Of a DNA stretch of 27,766 bases, positions 13,547 to 22,673 are shown one piece after another. Numbering within the stretch: position 1 is the first letter of the stretch; each line of letters starts with the position of its first letter. The position numbers and the translations under genes are program-made. This DNA is from an uncultured Bacteroidales bacterium. GTDB lineage: Bacteria > Bacteroidota > Bacteroidia > Bacteroidales > F082. Under the pieces are notes generated by a model. The model worked only from the letters and a program-made list of their open reading frames with translations, made no database searches and was not told where the DNA came from. Where the stretch lies: assembly GCA_937896895.1 (NCBI GenBank), contig CALBNV010000073.1, positions 1-27,766 on the forward strand, written 5' to 3'.

Positions 13547-14887
13547 TTATTTGTCAATGTCGTCGCCATTAAAGTATTTAGTCGCGCGAGTGATTATCTT
13601 CACCCCGAGACGATTGAAGAAACCGGCTATCGCTCCATCATGCTCATCATCATCGGTATTCTCTACGACAGGTTCCGGAGTCTTTATCAGACCATTGTTA
13701 TTCAAGATGCCGTCTTTTTTACGCATCAATGTCTCAGAGCGTCTGATGCCCTCAATGACAAGGCCGACGCCTGTCGAATACATCGGACTGGCGAGTTCCT
13801 CAGAGTTGTCGTTTGCAAGATATTCATTCGGATAGCCTATTCTGACATCGAGGCCGGTCTTGAACGCAGCAAGTTGCTGAATATGCTTCATCATGGCACC
13901 GCCTCCCGTAAGAACGACACCGGCGATAAGCTTATGTTCGCTGTTAACTCTCTGAATCTCAATATTCACAAGGTCAAAGATCTCACCAAGACGAGACTGT
14001 ATTATGTTTGCCAAGGTCTTGAAGGATATCTCCTTCGGGTCTCTGCCACGTGTGCCGGGAATCGACACCACCTCATCGTCGCGGTTCTCGCCCGCCAACG
14101 CCGAGCCGAACTTCACCTTGATCTCCTCAGCGTGTTTCCTGATGATGGAACACCCCTGACGGATGTCTTCGGTGATGACATTGCCTCCGAACGGGATTAC
14201 AGCGGTATGCGCGATGACGCTGTCATAAAACACAGCGATGTCAGTGGTGCCGCCGCCGATGTCAACGAGTGCCACGCCTGCTTCCTTTTCTTCTTCATCA
14301 AGGACAGCCGACGATGATGCTATAGGCTCGAGAATCATTTTATCCATCTCAAGTCCCGCACGTCTGATACATGTGATGATGTTTCTCGCGGAAGTCACCT
14401 GACCTATGATGACATGGAAATTAGCCTCCAGCTTGCTTCCGAGCATACCTTTCGGATGACGGATGCCAGGCTCGTCATCAATGATATACTCCTGCGGGAT
14501 GACATCGATAATCTCCTCACCAGGTGCCATTCCAAGTTTGAAAACGTCCTGACGCAGCTTCTCAATCTCAGCCTCTGAAATCTCGACATCGCAGTTCTCT
14601 CTCATCATCACGCCGCGGTGCTTCAGACTCTTGATGTGATGACCTGCGATGCCGACGTTGACAGTGCGGATTTCAACATTCGACTGCTCAGACGCCATGT
14701 CAACAGCGCGACGGATCGCATCAACAGTCTCATCAATGTTAAAAACCATGCCACGTTTCACGCCGGTTGACTCAGTCTTGCCATATCCACGGATGGCGAT
14801 TTTTCCATTTTCAACTTTCTCACCCACAAAACAGGCGATTTTTGTAGTGCCAATGTCAAGGCCTACGATGTACCCTGGATTACTCAT
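13547..14887 (-). CDS. ftsA: Cell division protein FtsA
   Basis: FtsA is the actin-like ATPase that tethers FtsZ filaments to the inner membrane. This 446-aa protein begins with the phosphate-1 loop VGLDIGTTKIACFVG and has a second loop, ALVDIGGGTTDIAVFYD, near residues 205-221, and the adenosine motif VVLTGGGAMMKHI near 325. The 1C subdomain (about 85-165, SEAEIEKLRQDVFKLG onward) is present. A short acidic linker (NTDDDEHDG) leads to a C-terminal amphipathic helix (AGFFNRLGVKIITRATKYF) that should bind membrane. The ATG overlaps the ftsQ stop by four nt, so translation is likely coupled. Length and motifs are normal. Confidence 0.97.
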   Translation of the reverse strand: MSNPGYIVGLDIGTTKIACFVGEKVENGKIAIRGYGKTESTGVKRGMVFNIDETVDAIRRAVDMASEQSNVEIRTVNVGIAGHHIKSLKHRGVMMRENCDVEISEAEIEKLRQDVFKLGMAPGEEIIDVIPQEYIIDDEPGIRHPKGMLGSKLEANFHVIIGQVTSARNIITCIRRAGLEMDKMILEPIASSSAVLDEEEKEAGVALVDIGGGTTDIAVFYDSVIAHTAVIPFGGNVITEDIRQGCSIIRKHAEEIKVKFGSALAGENRDDEVVSIPGTRGRDPKEISFKTLANIIQSRLGEIFDLVNIEIQRVNSEHKLIAGVVLTGGGAMMKHIQQLAAFKTGLDVRIGYPNEYLANDNSEELASPMYSTGVGLVIEGIRRSETLMRKKDGILNNNGLIKTPEPVVENTDDDEHDGAIAGFFNRLGVKIITRATKYFNGDDIDK

Positions 14888-15669
14888 TTTTTATTATTTT
14901 TTGTGCAAACAACTTGATTATCAAAGTTAAAATTTATCTTTTTGTATTCCTTCAAGTCGGGACTACCCTGCATCTGCTCAAAGAAACACTCCAGATTCGT
15001 CAGTTTCTCACCGACATTTTCGCCGTCACCGAGAACGACCTCAAGGTCAACATTATTCATCGACAGCTCATACCATCTGTTCTTCGCAAGATACACCTGC
15101 TTGACGCAACACTTGGTATATGAATTTTTCAGAACCTCCATCATCACGCCGAACATCTGCGGCAAACCCGTATCTTTATATTTCTCGTCATATATGCTTG
15201 AAGCTGTTTTAGTTACAGGGAAATCAAGATAACCGCTACCGATTAGGACATGAGGCGTATATCTCTCGCTTATCGGAAACACCCTGCCTTCAGCATCAAG
15301 ATACACCGACTTTCCACGACTGTTATATATACGCATAACAGGTTGGCATTCAGCAAGTTCCACTATCAACGTCTCATCAAGTGAAATATCGGCTCCGCTC
15401 GATACCGCCCACGGAATCGACTTAAGGTAATTCCTCACCGAATCAACAGGAATCATAGTCACCTCGCGATTATTCATCGTGTCACAAATATCCGCAACGG
15501 TGTGAATGACAGCGTAATAATCAATGAAACCATCTTCAACGTCACGATGGAGATTCACGACAATGCCGTTGAGCGGATGTTCGACATGTCCTTTGTGCGT
15601 GAAAACCCAACCGGTCACTATTGCGCCGACGGTCAGAATCCAGACTAATATTTTCAGGATTTTTTTCAT
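14884..15669 (-). CDS. ftsQ: Cell division protein FtsQ/DivIB
   Basis: This 261-aa single-pass protein has a short basic tip and one membrane span (about 4-25, ILKILVWILTVGAIVTGWVF), then a periplasmic region with a POTRA-like segment (about 40-110, including YLKSIPWAVSSGADISLDET) and a beta domain. Bacteroidota FtsQ proteins are divergent, and identification rests on topology, size and position between murC and ftsA. It belongs to the FtsQLB divisome subcomplex that regulates the septal synthase FtsWI. Its start overlaps the murC stop by four nt and its stop overlaps ftsA by four nt. Confidence 0.9.
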   Translation of the reverse strand: MKKILKILVWILTVGAIVTGWVFTHKGHVEHPLNGIVVNLHRDVEDGFIDYYAVIHTVADICDTMNNREVTMIPVDSVRNYLKSIPWAVSSGADISLDETLIVELAECQPVMRIYNSRGKSVYLDAEGRVFPISERYTPHVLIGSGYLDFPVTKTASSIYDEKYKDTGLPQMFGVMMEVLKNSYTKCCVKQVYLAKNRWYELSMNNVDLEVVLGDGENVGEKLTNLECFFEQMQGSPDLKEYKKINFNFDNQVVCTKNNKK

Positions 15670-17054
15670 ATCATTCTTTCGTTTAATCTGGTAAATAACT
15701 GTTCAAATTTCGGGACAAAGCGGTCAATATCGCCTGCGCCCATTGTCATAAGCAGCTCAGGCTCAATATCTTCGATTACATCCACAAGATTTTCTTTCGT
15801 GCACAGCATCTTCTTGCCGGCGGTTATCTTGGCAAGCAGTGCTGATGAAGTCACGCCTTCGATAGGCAGCTCGCGAGCCGGATAGATGTCGAGAAGCACC
15901 ACGCGGTCAGCCAACGAGAGGCTCTGTGCGAATCCATCCATAAAGTCGCGTGTTCTGGTATAGAGATGAGGTTGGAACACGACTGTCAACTCTTTGTCAC
16001 CGAACACCTTACGTGCGGCAAGCAACGCGGCCTTTATCTCCTCCGGATGATGGGCGTAGTCGTCGATGTAAACATTCCTCACGCCTCGCACCCTGATGTC
16101 GAAACGACGCTGCACCCCTTTGAACGTCAGCAACGCCTCCTTGATGGTCGCAGCCTCAACGCCGACAAAAGAACATATAAGCATCGCGGCGAGCGCGTTC
16201 TGCACATTGTGATCGCCATAAAGCGGCATCGCGACACGCAGTCCGTTCATGTCATCACCGACGAGGCCGGAGACGTTGCCGTTGAAACGAACCTCAAACT
16301 CGGTCAAGCCGTTGGCAATCTTTATGCCGGAGGCAACGACATCAGCGTTTTCCAAACCGTATGTGACATGATTTCTCAACGTCTGAATCGGGAGATTCTC
16401 GTGACATATCACTACTCCATCGTCAGCGGTTTTGTTGACAAACTCATTAAAACCATCAACAAGATGTTGATAATCACCATATATGTCAAGGTGGTCGGCG
16501 TCAATGGATGTCACGACGCTGGCGAATGGCGAGAGTTGCAGGAATGAATGGTCGAACTCATCAGCCTCCATGACAACGAGTTGGTCGTCGGCGTTGCCAA
16601 TGACGACATTGCTTTCAATGTTTCGTGAAATCCCTCCGATGAAGGCCGACAGTCTCTTTCCAGCTGTCATCAGGATATGCGTCACCAATGCCGTTGTGGT
16701 CGTCTTGCCATGTGTGCCAGCTACAGCGAGTGTCTTCCTCTCGCGTGACAGCATTCCAAGCACTTCGGCTCTCTTGACAATCTTCGCTCCTCTATCTCTC
16801 AAAACACCGAGTTCATGCAACTCGGACGGTACTGCCGGTGTCATCACGACGAACTCCAAATCTGCCGGAATCAGTGAGGGATCATCTTGATAGTGAATAT
16901 CAATGCCTTCATTTTCAAGCTTTTGAGTCAACGGCGAACAGGTACGGTCATAGCCAGCGACATGACATCCCTGCGCCTTGAAATAACGCGCCAAGGCACT
17001 CATTCCGATGCCGCCTATTCCCAAAAAATACACCGTTCTGACGCTGTTCATCAC
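15666..17054 (-). CDS. murC: UDP-N-acetylmuramate--L-alanine ligase
   Basis: MurC adds L-alanine to UDP-MurNAc using ATP in the cytoplasm. This 462-aa protein has the N-terminal dinucleotide-like loop FLGIGGIGMSALA (10-22), the ATP loop AGTHGKTTTT (about 112-121), the EADEFDHSFL metal/nucleotide region and the C-terminal DDYAHHPEEIKAAL motif with HPYTRTRD-like sequence QPHLYTRTRDF. Length is typical. The first codons are ATGATG, so the start could be either Met. It begins 24 nt after murG and overlaps ftsQ by four nt. All ligase motifs are intact, which contrasts with the murD-position gene in the same operon. Confidence 0.97.
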   Translation of the reverse strand: MMNSVRTVYFLGIGGIGMSALARYFKAQGCHVAGYDRTCSPLTQKLENEGIDIHYQDDPSLIPADLEFVVMTPAVPSELHELGVLRDRGAKIVKRAEVLGMLSRERKTLAVAGTHGKTTTTALVTHILMTAGKRLSAFIGGISRNIESNVVIGNADDQLVVMEADEFDHSFLQLSPFASVVTSIDADHLDIYGDYQHLVDGFNEFVNKTADDGVVICHENLPIQTLRNHVTYGLENADVVASGIKIANGLTEFEVRFNGNVSGLVGDDMNGLRVAMPLYGDHNVQNALAAMLICSFVGVEAATIKEALLTFKGVQRRFDIRVRGVRNVYIDDYAHHPEEIKAALLAARKVFGDKELTVVFQPHLYTRTRDFMDGFAQSLSLADRVVLLDIYPARELPIEGVTSSALLAKITAGKKMLCTKENLVDVIEDIEPELLMTMGAGDIDRFVPKFEQLFTRLNERMI

Positions 17055-17078
17055 CTAATTCGTTTAATGATTTTATAA

Positions 17079-18209
17079 CTATTTAAGCATCAATATTTTA
17101 TCAATCTCATCAACAATATCTTCCGCCGCATTTGGCCTCGCAAATTTAGCAATATTTTCTGACATTGCAAGCATTTTCTCATTGTCTTTCAACAAATTAA
17201 ACACGACAGGCAGCAGTTGTTCCTCCGTCTCGGAGTTTTTCACCATGACGGCTGCATTTTCATTGACGAGGCTCTGTGCGTTTTTAGTCTGATGGTCTTC
17301 GGCAGCCGTCGGGAGCGGCACGAAAACCACAGGTTTCCTGACGAGTGAGAGTTCCGATATCGACATGGCGCCGGCGCGTGAGATCACCACGTCAGCCGCG
17401 GCGTATGCCATGTCCATCTTTTCGATGAAGACCGTCGGTTTCACCCTGTCGGCGAGGCCGAGAGCTTCGACCTCACGAGTCGCCTGCCCGATGTAGAACT
17501 TACCGGTCTGCCAGATCATTTGGAAGTCGTTATCCTTGAACATTTGCAGTTTGGCGGAGATGCCTTTGTTGATGCCGAGTGCGCCCTGGCTTCCGCCGAC
17601 GAGCAGTATGACGGGTCTCTCAGGGTTGAGGCCAAATGACTTCACTGCGTCAGATTTATTGCCATCTGACGATATGATATTGTTTCTCAGCGGGTTACCC
17701 GTTAAGACGATCTTTTCTTTCGGGAACCATCTGTCCATGTTTTCGTAAGCGACGCATATCTTCGCGGCTTTCGGTGCCACGATCTTGTTTGTCACGCCCG
17801 GAAACGAGTTCTGTTCCTGTATGACGACAGGGATGCCGAGTGATGTCGCCTTGCGCATGGTAGGACCGCTGGCGAACCCGCCGACACCCACCACTGCATC
17901 GGGCTTGAACCTCTTCAATATCCTGCGTGCCTTGCACAGGCTGCTGACAAGTTTGAACGGGAAGCTGAGGTTATCGAGCGACAGCTCACGTTTAAACCCG
18001 CTTATCCACAGGCCTTCAATGGGATAGCCCGCTTTCGGCACGCGTTCCATCTCCATCCTGCCTTTGGCGCCGACGAAGAGTATCTCGGCATCAGGATGGC
18101 GTCTCTTGAATGCGTCAGCTATCGCGATGGCAGGGAATATATGCCCTCCGGTGCCGCCGCCGCTAACTATCAGCCTCGGCTGTTTCGAGTTCTGCTGTTT
18201 GTTCTTCAT
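17079..18209 (-). CDS. murG: UDP-GlcNAc:lipid I N-acetylglucosamine transferase
   Basis: MurG converts lipid I to lipid II at the cytoplasmic face of the membrane. This 376-aa GT-B protein shows the acceptor-site loop GGGTGGHIFPA (17-27), the second glycine-rich loop VGGSQGALGINKGI (about 203-216) and the donor-site region ISRAGAMSISEL with the later PLPTAAEDHQTKNA stretch. The ATG at 18209 leaves a short basic lead and makes the gene overlap the ftsW 3' end by 47 nt. No later Met precedes the GGGTGGH loop, so this long overlap appears genuine. It is followed by murC after 24 nt. Confidence 0.96.
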   Translation of the reverse strand: MKNKQQNSKQPRLIVSGGGTGGHIFPAIAIADAFKRRHPDAEILFVGAKGRMEMERVPKAGYPIEGLWISGFKRELSLDNLSFPFKLVSSLCKARRILKRFKPDAVVGVGGFASGPTMRKATSLGIPVVIQEQNSFPGVTNKIVAPKAAKICVAYENMDRWFPKEKIVLTGNPLRNNIISSDGNKSDAVKSFGLNPERPVILLVGGSQGALGINKGISAKLQMFKDNDFQMIWQTGKFYIGQATREVEALGLADRVKPTVFIEKMDMAYAAADVVISRAGAMSISELSLVRKPVVFVPLPTAAEDHQTKNAQSLVNENAAVMVKNSETEEQLLPVVFNLLKDNEKMLAMSENIAKFARPNAAEDIVDEIDKILMLK

Positions 18210-19347
18210 TCTTGTCTAAATCTTTTGTCACACTGATAATTATTCCAATAGAAGCGCCGGTGAACAGCAGCGACGTGCCGCCCATGCTCACGAAAGGAAG
18301 CGGCTGGCCGGTTACAGGCAGAAGCCCGACAGCCACACCCATGTTCACCATCGCCTGTATCACAAGGCTGAACGCCAGTCCGAACGAGAGCAACGCCCCG
18401 AACTGCGGCGCACGTATCACTATTCTCGTGGCACGAAACATTATTATCATGTAGATGAGAAGCACGAATATGCCTCCGGCAAGCCCGTATTCCTCAAGTA
18501 TTATCGCATAGATGAAATCCGAATAAGGATGCGGGAGGACGTTGCGCTGCGTGCTTTTCCCGGGCAATTTCCCGAATATTCCGCCGCCCGCGATGGCCAC
18601 CTTCGACTGCATCACCTGAAAGTTGGCGTCGCTGTCGGCCTCATCTTCATCACCCACGAACCTCTGGATCCTGTGCACCCACGTCGAGGCGCGGTTTGTC
18701 GATTCAGGATTGGCTTCACCTATTTTATACATGATGAAAACGGCAAGACCGCCGACCAAGACGATTGTCCCGACGAATCCGAGGAGATATTTCATCTTCA
18801 CTCTTCCGATGAACATCATGACGAGGCAGACGACAAAAAGCAGCGCTGCGGTTGAAAAGTTCTCAGGGAAGATCAGGCCGACAGCTGCCAGAATCGGAAT
18901 GATGACCCTTATTATCAGATATTTCAGAGAGTCCATCTTGTCTCTTTCCTTAGTCAGGACCATGGCGAGATACCCGACAAGCGTGATCTTCGCCAAGTCG
19001 CTGGTCTGAAAAGAGATGAAGCCTATCCCGATGACGCGCGATGCGCTGTTGATGTTGCGTCCCATGACTATCGTCAGCAGCAGAAGCGGCAATGACACCC
19101 AGAACAGTGCCGACAGGATCCTTGCATACCTGCGGTACTGGACACACGACGCGCCTACCATTGCCAGAAACCCGAGCAGGAGCAGCGCCGAATGTTTCAG
19201 CAGCACGAAAGCATTGCTTCCATGAAACCTGTTGTTGGCATACGACTCCGATGCGCTGTAAACAGCCAGCATCGAGATCAGCACGAGCAAGATCACCGTT
19301 GTCCAGATGACCTTGTCGCCTCTAACTATTTTCTTGATTTTCTCCAT
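18163..19347 (-). CDS. ftsW: Septal peptidoglycan polymerase FtsW
   Basis: FtsW is a SEDS-family glycosyltransferase that polymerises lipid II at the septum with FtsI. This 394-aa protein is multi-spanning, with about ten hydrophobic segments. Family signatures are SASRVIGIGFISFQTSDLAK (the position usually given as QPSE), LPHPYSDFIYAIILEEYG, which contains the essential Asp, and LPFVSMGGTSLLFTGASIG near the C-terminus. The hydrophilic acidic tail (EEQTAELETAEADS) is encoded within the 47-nt overlap with murG. It starts 20 nt after the MurD-like stub. Confidence 0.95.
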   Translation of the reverse strand: MEKIKKIVRGDKVIWTTVILLVLISMLAVYSASESYANNRFHGSNAFVLLKHSALLLLGFLAMVGASCVQYRRYARILSALFWVSLPLLLLTIVMGRNINSASRVIGIGFISFQTSDLAKITLVGYLAMVLTKERDKMDSLKYLIIRVIIPILAAVGLIFPENFSTAALLFVVCLVMMFIGRVKMKYLLGFVGTIVLVGGLAVFIMYKIGEANPESTNRASTWVHRIQRFVGDEDEADSDANFQVMQSKVAIAGGGIFGKLPGKSTQRNVLPHPYSDFIYAIILEEYGLAGGIFVLLIYMIIMFRATRIVIRAPQFGALLSFGLAFSLVIQAMVNMGVAVGLLPVTGQPLPFVSMGGTSLLFTGASIGIIISVTKDLDKNEEQTAELETAEADS

Positions 19348-19367
19348 AATCCTTACTGTTTGTCACG

Positions 19368-19904
19368 TTATTTTTTTGCTGTTTTCACAAAATCCGAAGC
19401 AAGACGGGCGATGACCCTGTCCTGCAAACTGTTTGCCGGCGAGAACAATATATTACTGCCCGGCGCGGCGATTCTCTCGGCCAGTGTCACCGCCTCCCTC
19501 ATGTCGGCTGCGGTCTTCACGCTTCCGCGCACCACGCCGCTGAATGTCCTGACAACGCTGTCAGTGCATTCGCCGACACATATCACCGACACCACACATT
19601 GACGCACGACAGGGATCAGCTCCTCGTAATCACCATTGCCGCCCACCGTGATCCAAACCGTCGGAGCCGAGGTCTCACTCAAGGTGAAATACGTCGCCGA
19701 GATGCTTCTTGCACCGGAATCATCAATATAACTCACGCCGTTTTTATATTCGACGACCTCGTTTCTGTGTTTGACACGCTCGCAGTCGATGAAATAATTC
19801 CTCAGACTGCTTTTCCTCGCTTTACCGATGCTCTCACCTATGGTCGCCGCCATTGTCAGAGTCTCTGGTCTTCTTCCCTGTATTGCAAGCTGTTCTAAAG
19901 TCAT
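19368..19904 (-). CDS. murD: Degenerate MurD C-terminal domain stub at the murD position
   Basis: This 178-aa frame sits exactly where murD (UDP-MurNAc-L-Ala--D-Glu ligase, usually about 440-450 aa) is expected, between mraY and ftsW. It resembles only the end of MurD. Residues 5-20 (QLAIQGRRPETLTMAA) correspond to the GxHNxxNxxAA region closing the ATP-binding domain. The rest corresponds to the C-terminal domain: VKHRNEVVEY (44-53), GVSYIDDSGARS (56-67), WITVGGNGDY (84-93), FSPANS (154-159). The UDP-binding and ATP-binding domains, including the GTNGK-type loop, are absent, and only 21 nt separate its ATG from mraY. The usual DSKATN is DSGARS, the DKG after GG is gone, and the CASFD and RGxxF motifs are altered. 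It cannot be a working ligase by known criteria, yet the frame is intact with normal spacing on both sides. Confidence 0.85.
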   Translation of the reverse strand: MTLEQLAIQGRRPETLTMAATIGESIGKARKSSLRNYFIDCERVKHRNEVVEYKNGVSYIDDSGARSISATYFTLSETSAPTVWITVGGNGDYEELIPVVRQCVVSVICVGECTDSVVRTFSGVVRGSVKTAADMREAVTLAERIAAPGSNILFSPANSLQDRVIARLASDFVKTAKK

Positions 19905-19925
19905 TTTATGTTCTCCTTTTATTTA

Positions 19926-21206
19926 TTATCTGATTTTTAATGTAAGTATTGCGACAGCCACGAGGATAATCGTGACGATCCAGAATCTCACCGTGATTTT
20001 CATCTCATGGAGAAGGTCACCTTTGCCCTTGTAAATCACGGTGCTTGTAGGATCAAGATTCGAGACCTGCTCCATCGAAGTGCGGAAATGGTCATGTATC
20101 GGGGTGCGTTTCCAGATGCGGCGGTGCACACCTTTGCGTTTCCCGCTCACGTAATAGAGACGTTGCCCGATGACCGAGACGCTCTCGATAAGAAACACGC
20201 CGCACATTACCGGAAGGAGAAGCTCCTTGTGCAATATCACTGCCGACACGGCGATAATGCCGCCGATTGTCAGGCTTCCGGTGTCGCCCATGAAGACCTG
20301 CGCCGGGAATGAGTTGTACCACAGGAAGCCAATCAGAGCACCGACAAACGACGCCAGGAAAATCACGACCTCCTCGCTGCCGGGGATATACATGATATCC
20401 AAATATCCGGAAAGCACCGCATTACTCGAAAGATATGCGAGTATGCCAAGCCCAAGTCCGATTATGGCGGAGTTACCCGCCGCCATGCCGTCCATGCCAT
20501 CGTTGAGGTTCGAGCCGTTGGAGACCGCCGCGACGACAAACACCGTGAGTATCACGAAGAAAACCCAGCCGGCGTAATACTTATACGGCTCTCCCAAGAA
20601 GCTGAAGATGTCGGCGTAGTTAAGGTTGTTATGCTTGAAAAACGGTATTGTGGTCCTCGTCGATTTCACGTCGGGTGTCTTGACAACGATTTCCCTATTG
20701 TCTTCTATCTTTGTCTCAACTCTCTCATTCATAACCACCTGAGGGCTGAACCTCAGTGTCAGTCCGACAATAAGGCCGAGTGCCACCTGTCCGGCGATCT
20801 TGTACCAGCCCTTGATGCCCTCCTTATTTTTCTTGACTGTCTTGATGTAGTCATCGGCGAAGCCTATTCCGCCGAGGAGCAGCGTCGTGACGAGCATCAG
20901 AATCATATAAACATTATGCAGTTTGCCAATGAGGAGGCATGGGATGACCATCGAGGCGATAATCACTATACCACCCATTGTCGGAACACCTTTTTTGTTC
21001 ACATTGAACGGGTCGAGTTTTGCGTCACGCTGCGTCTCAGAGATGTCATGACGTTTCATGTATTTTATGAAAGCCTTGCCGAGCCAGATCGACACCACGA
21101 GTGCGATGATGATTGCGAGGATGGCGCGGAATGTCACGTAATTGAACATCCCTGCGCCTGGCAGGTTGAATCTTCTGTTCAGAAAATCAAAGAGATAGTA
21201 CAACAT
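19926..21206 (-). CDS. mraY: Phospho-N-acetylmuramoyl-pentapeptide transferase
   Basis: MraY transfers phospho-MurNAc-pentapeptide from UDP to undecaprenyl phosphate, making lipid I in the inner membrane. This 426-aa protein has about ten spans and the family signatures GVPTMGGIVI (about 73-82), FADDYIKTVKKN with the catalytic aspartates (about 115-126), NGSNLNDGMDGMAAGNSAI (about 230-248), FMGDTGSLTIGG and the histidine-rich loop RRIWKRTPIHDHF. The length, with an insert around 175-205, is typical of Bacteroidota. It begins 12 nt after murE and is followed 21 nt later by the MurD-like stub. Confidence 0.97.
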   Translation of the reverse strand: MLYYLFDFLNRRFNLPGAGMFNYVTFRAILAIIIALVVSIWLGKAFIKYMKRHDISETQRDAKLDPFNVNKKGVPTMGGIVIIASMVIPCLLIGKLHNVYMILMLVTTLLLGGIGFADDYIKTVKKNKEGIKGWYKIAGQVALGLIVGLTLRFSPQVVMNERVETKIEDNREIVVKTPDVKSTRTTIPFFKHNNLNYADIFSFLGEPYKYYAGWVFFVILTVFVVAAVSNGSNLNDGMDGMAAGNSAIIGLGLGILAYLSSNAVLSGYLDIMYIPGSEEVVIFLASFVGALIGFLWYNSFPAQVFMGDTGSLTIGGIIAVSAVILHKELLLPVMCGVFLIESVSVIGQRLYYVSGKRKGVHRRIWKRTPIHDHFRTSMEQVSNLDPTSTVIYKGKGDLLHEMKITVRFWIVTIILVAVAILTLKIR

Positions 21207-21218
21207 CTTTCTTCCTCC

Positions 21219-22673
21219 TTATTTTTCATTGAATGCTTTTTCAAGTTCTTCTCTATCGTCAAAATGGTGTTTCACGCCTTTTACATCCTGATAGTCTTCG
21301 TGGCCCTTGCCCGCGACGAGTATTATGTCGCCTTTCTTGGCGAGAGCCACCGCTGTCCTGATAGCCTCGCGTCTGTCGGTGATGCACAGCACCCTGTTGT
21401 AATATGCGCCGCTGACGCCCGACTTCATCTGTGCGATGATCTCCTCAGGTTCCTCGAAGCGCGGGTTGTCGCTTGTCAGGACAAGCCTGTCGGAGCGCGT
21501 CACTGCGGCCTCGGCCATCTCAGGGCGTTTCGCCGCGTCACGGTTTCCGCCGGCGCCGGCAACAGTTATAAGCGTCTCGTTGTGTGTACGAATCTCATTG
21601 ATGGTGTCAAGCACATTCTTCAGTGCGTCGGGTGTGTGTGCATAGTCAACGATGCCGATGATGCCAGAATCGGAATAGACCATCTGGAAACGTCCCGCCG
21701 CGCTGTGCAGCTTGCTCACGCCGCAAAGCAGCTCCTCTTCCCTCATCCCGAGGAGATACGCCGCGCCGTAAATGGCGAGTATGTTCGAGGCGTTGAATCT
21801 GCCGACGAGCAAGGTAAAAAGCTCTTTATTGTTGATTTTCAGCTTCATGCCATCGAAACAGCTTTCAAGCACAAGGCCTTTGAAGTCAGCGTCGTGAAGC
21901 AGCGAGTATGTCTTCCTCGCCGCCTTGGTGTTCTGAAGCATCACCATTCCGTTCTTGTCATCGAGGTTCGTGAGTGCGAACGCCGTTTCCGGAAGGTTGT
22001 CGAAAAACTTCTTCTTCGCGTCGCGGTAAGCCGCCACTGTCTTATGATAGTCGAGATGGTCGTGTGTGAGGTTTGTGAAGATGCCGCCGGCGAAGGTGAG
22101 GCCGGCTATTCTGTCCTGGTCAACGGAATGCGAGCTGACCTCCATGAAAGCGTATTCACAGCCGGCATCGACCATCTTACCCAGCAGCTCATTGAGTTCC
22201 AGCTGGTCGCCGGTGGTGTGCGTCGAAGGCACGACTTTCCTGTCGATGATATTCTCTATTGTCGAGAGCAGTCCGCAGGCATAGCCAGCCTCGGTGAAGA
22301 GCCTGTAAAGCAGGGTCGCGATGGTCGTCTTTCCGTTCGTGCCGGTGACACCGACCAGACGCAGCTTCGATGACGGGTTCCCGAAATATTCAGAAGCGGC
22401 AAAACCGAGAGTCTTTGCGCTGTTTTCAACCACGACGTACGTTGCCGTGCCGTCAAGACTTTCTGGAAGCTGTTCACACACAATTGTTTTCGCGCCGTTC
22501 TCCATTGCTTTCGCGATATAGTCATGACCATCGGCCTGTGTTCCGCGGATTGCGAAAAACACGCTGTCTTTCACGCATTTCCTTGAGTCGAATGCAAGTG
22601 ACGACACCTCGGGGTTGCCCTCCCCTACCGTCTTCACGACTTTGCAGTTTCTTAATATTTCGTTTAATCTCAT
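21219..22673 (-). CDS. murE: UDP-MurNAc-tripeptide ligase, predicted meso-DAP-adding
   Basis: MurE adds the third stem-peptide residue in the cytoplasm. This 484-aa protein has all three Mur-ligase domains: an N-terminal UDP-binding part (1-100), the ATP loop GVTGTNGKTTIAT (108-120), EVSSHSVDQDRI (178-189), HDHLDYH (204-210) and the C-terminal domain with DYAHTPDAL (343-351). The DNPR motif at 402-405 is the known signature for meso-diaminopimelate rather than lysine specificity. The start overlaps the ftsI stop by four nt. Both this gene and murC are complete, so the loss in the murD-position gene is specific. Confidence 0.97.
   Translation of the reverse strand: MRLNEILRNCKVVKTVGEGNPEVSSLAFDSRKCVKDSVFFAIRGTQADGHDYIAKAMENGAKTIVCEQLPESLDGTATYVVVENSAKTLGFAASEYFGNPSSKLRLVGVTGTNGKTTIATLLYRLFTEAGYACGLLSTIENIIDRKVVPSTHTTGDQLELNELLGKMVDAGCEYAFMEVSSHSVDQDRIAGLTFAGGIFTNLTHDHLDYHKTVAAYRDAKKKFFDNLPETAFALTNLDDKNGMVMLQNTKAARKTYSLLHDADFKGLVLESCFDGMKLKINNKELFTLLVGRFNASNILAIYGAAYLLGMREEELLCGVSKLHSAAGRFQMVYSDSGIIGIVDYAHTPDALKNVLDTINEIRTHNETLITVAGAGGNRDAAKRPEMAEAAVTRSDRLVLTSDNPRFEEPEEIIAQMKSGVSGAYYNRVLCITDRREAIRTAVALAKKGDIILVAGKGHEDYQDVKGVKHHFDDREELEKAFNEK

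Noticed and set aside
20631..22373. 580-codon plus-strand frame antisense to mraY/murE
   Set aside because: It spans two confidently identified minus-strand genes and their junction; its composition (rich in His, Cys and Arg) is typical of an antisense shadow.
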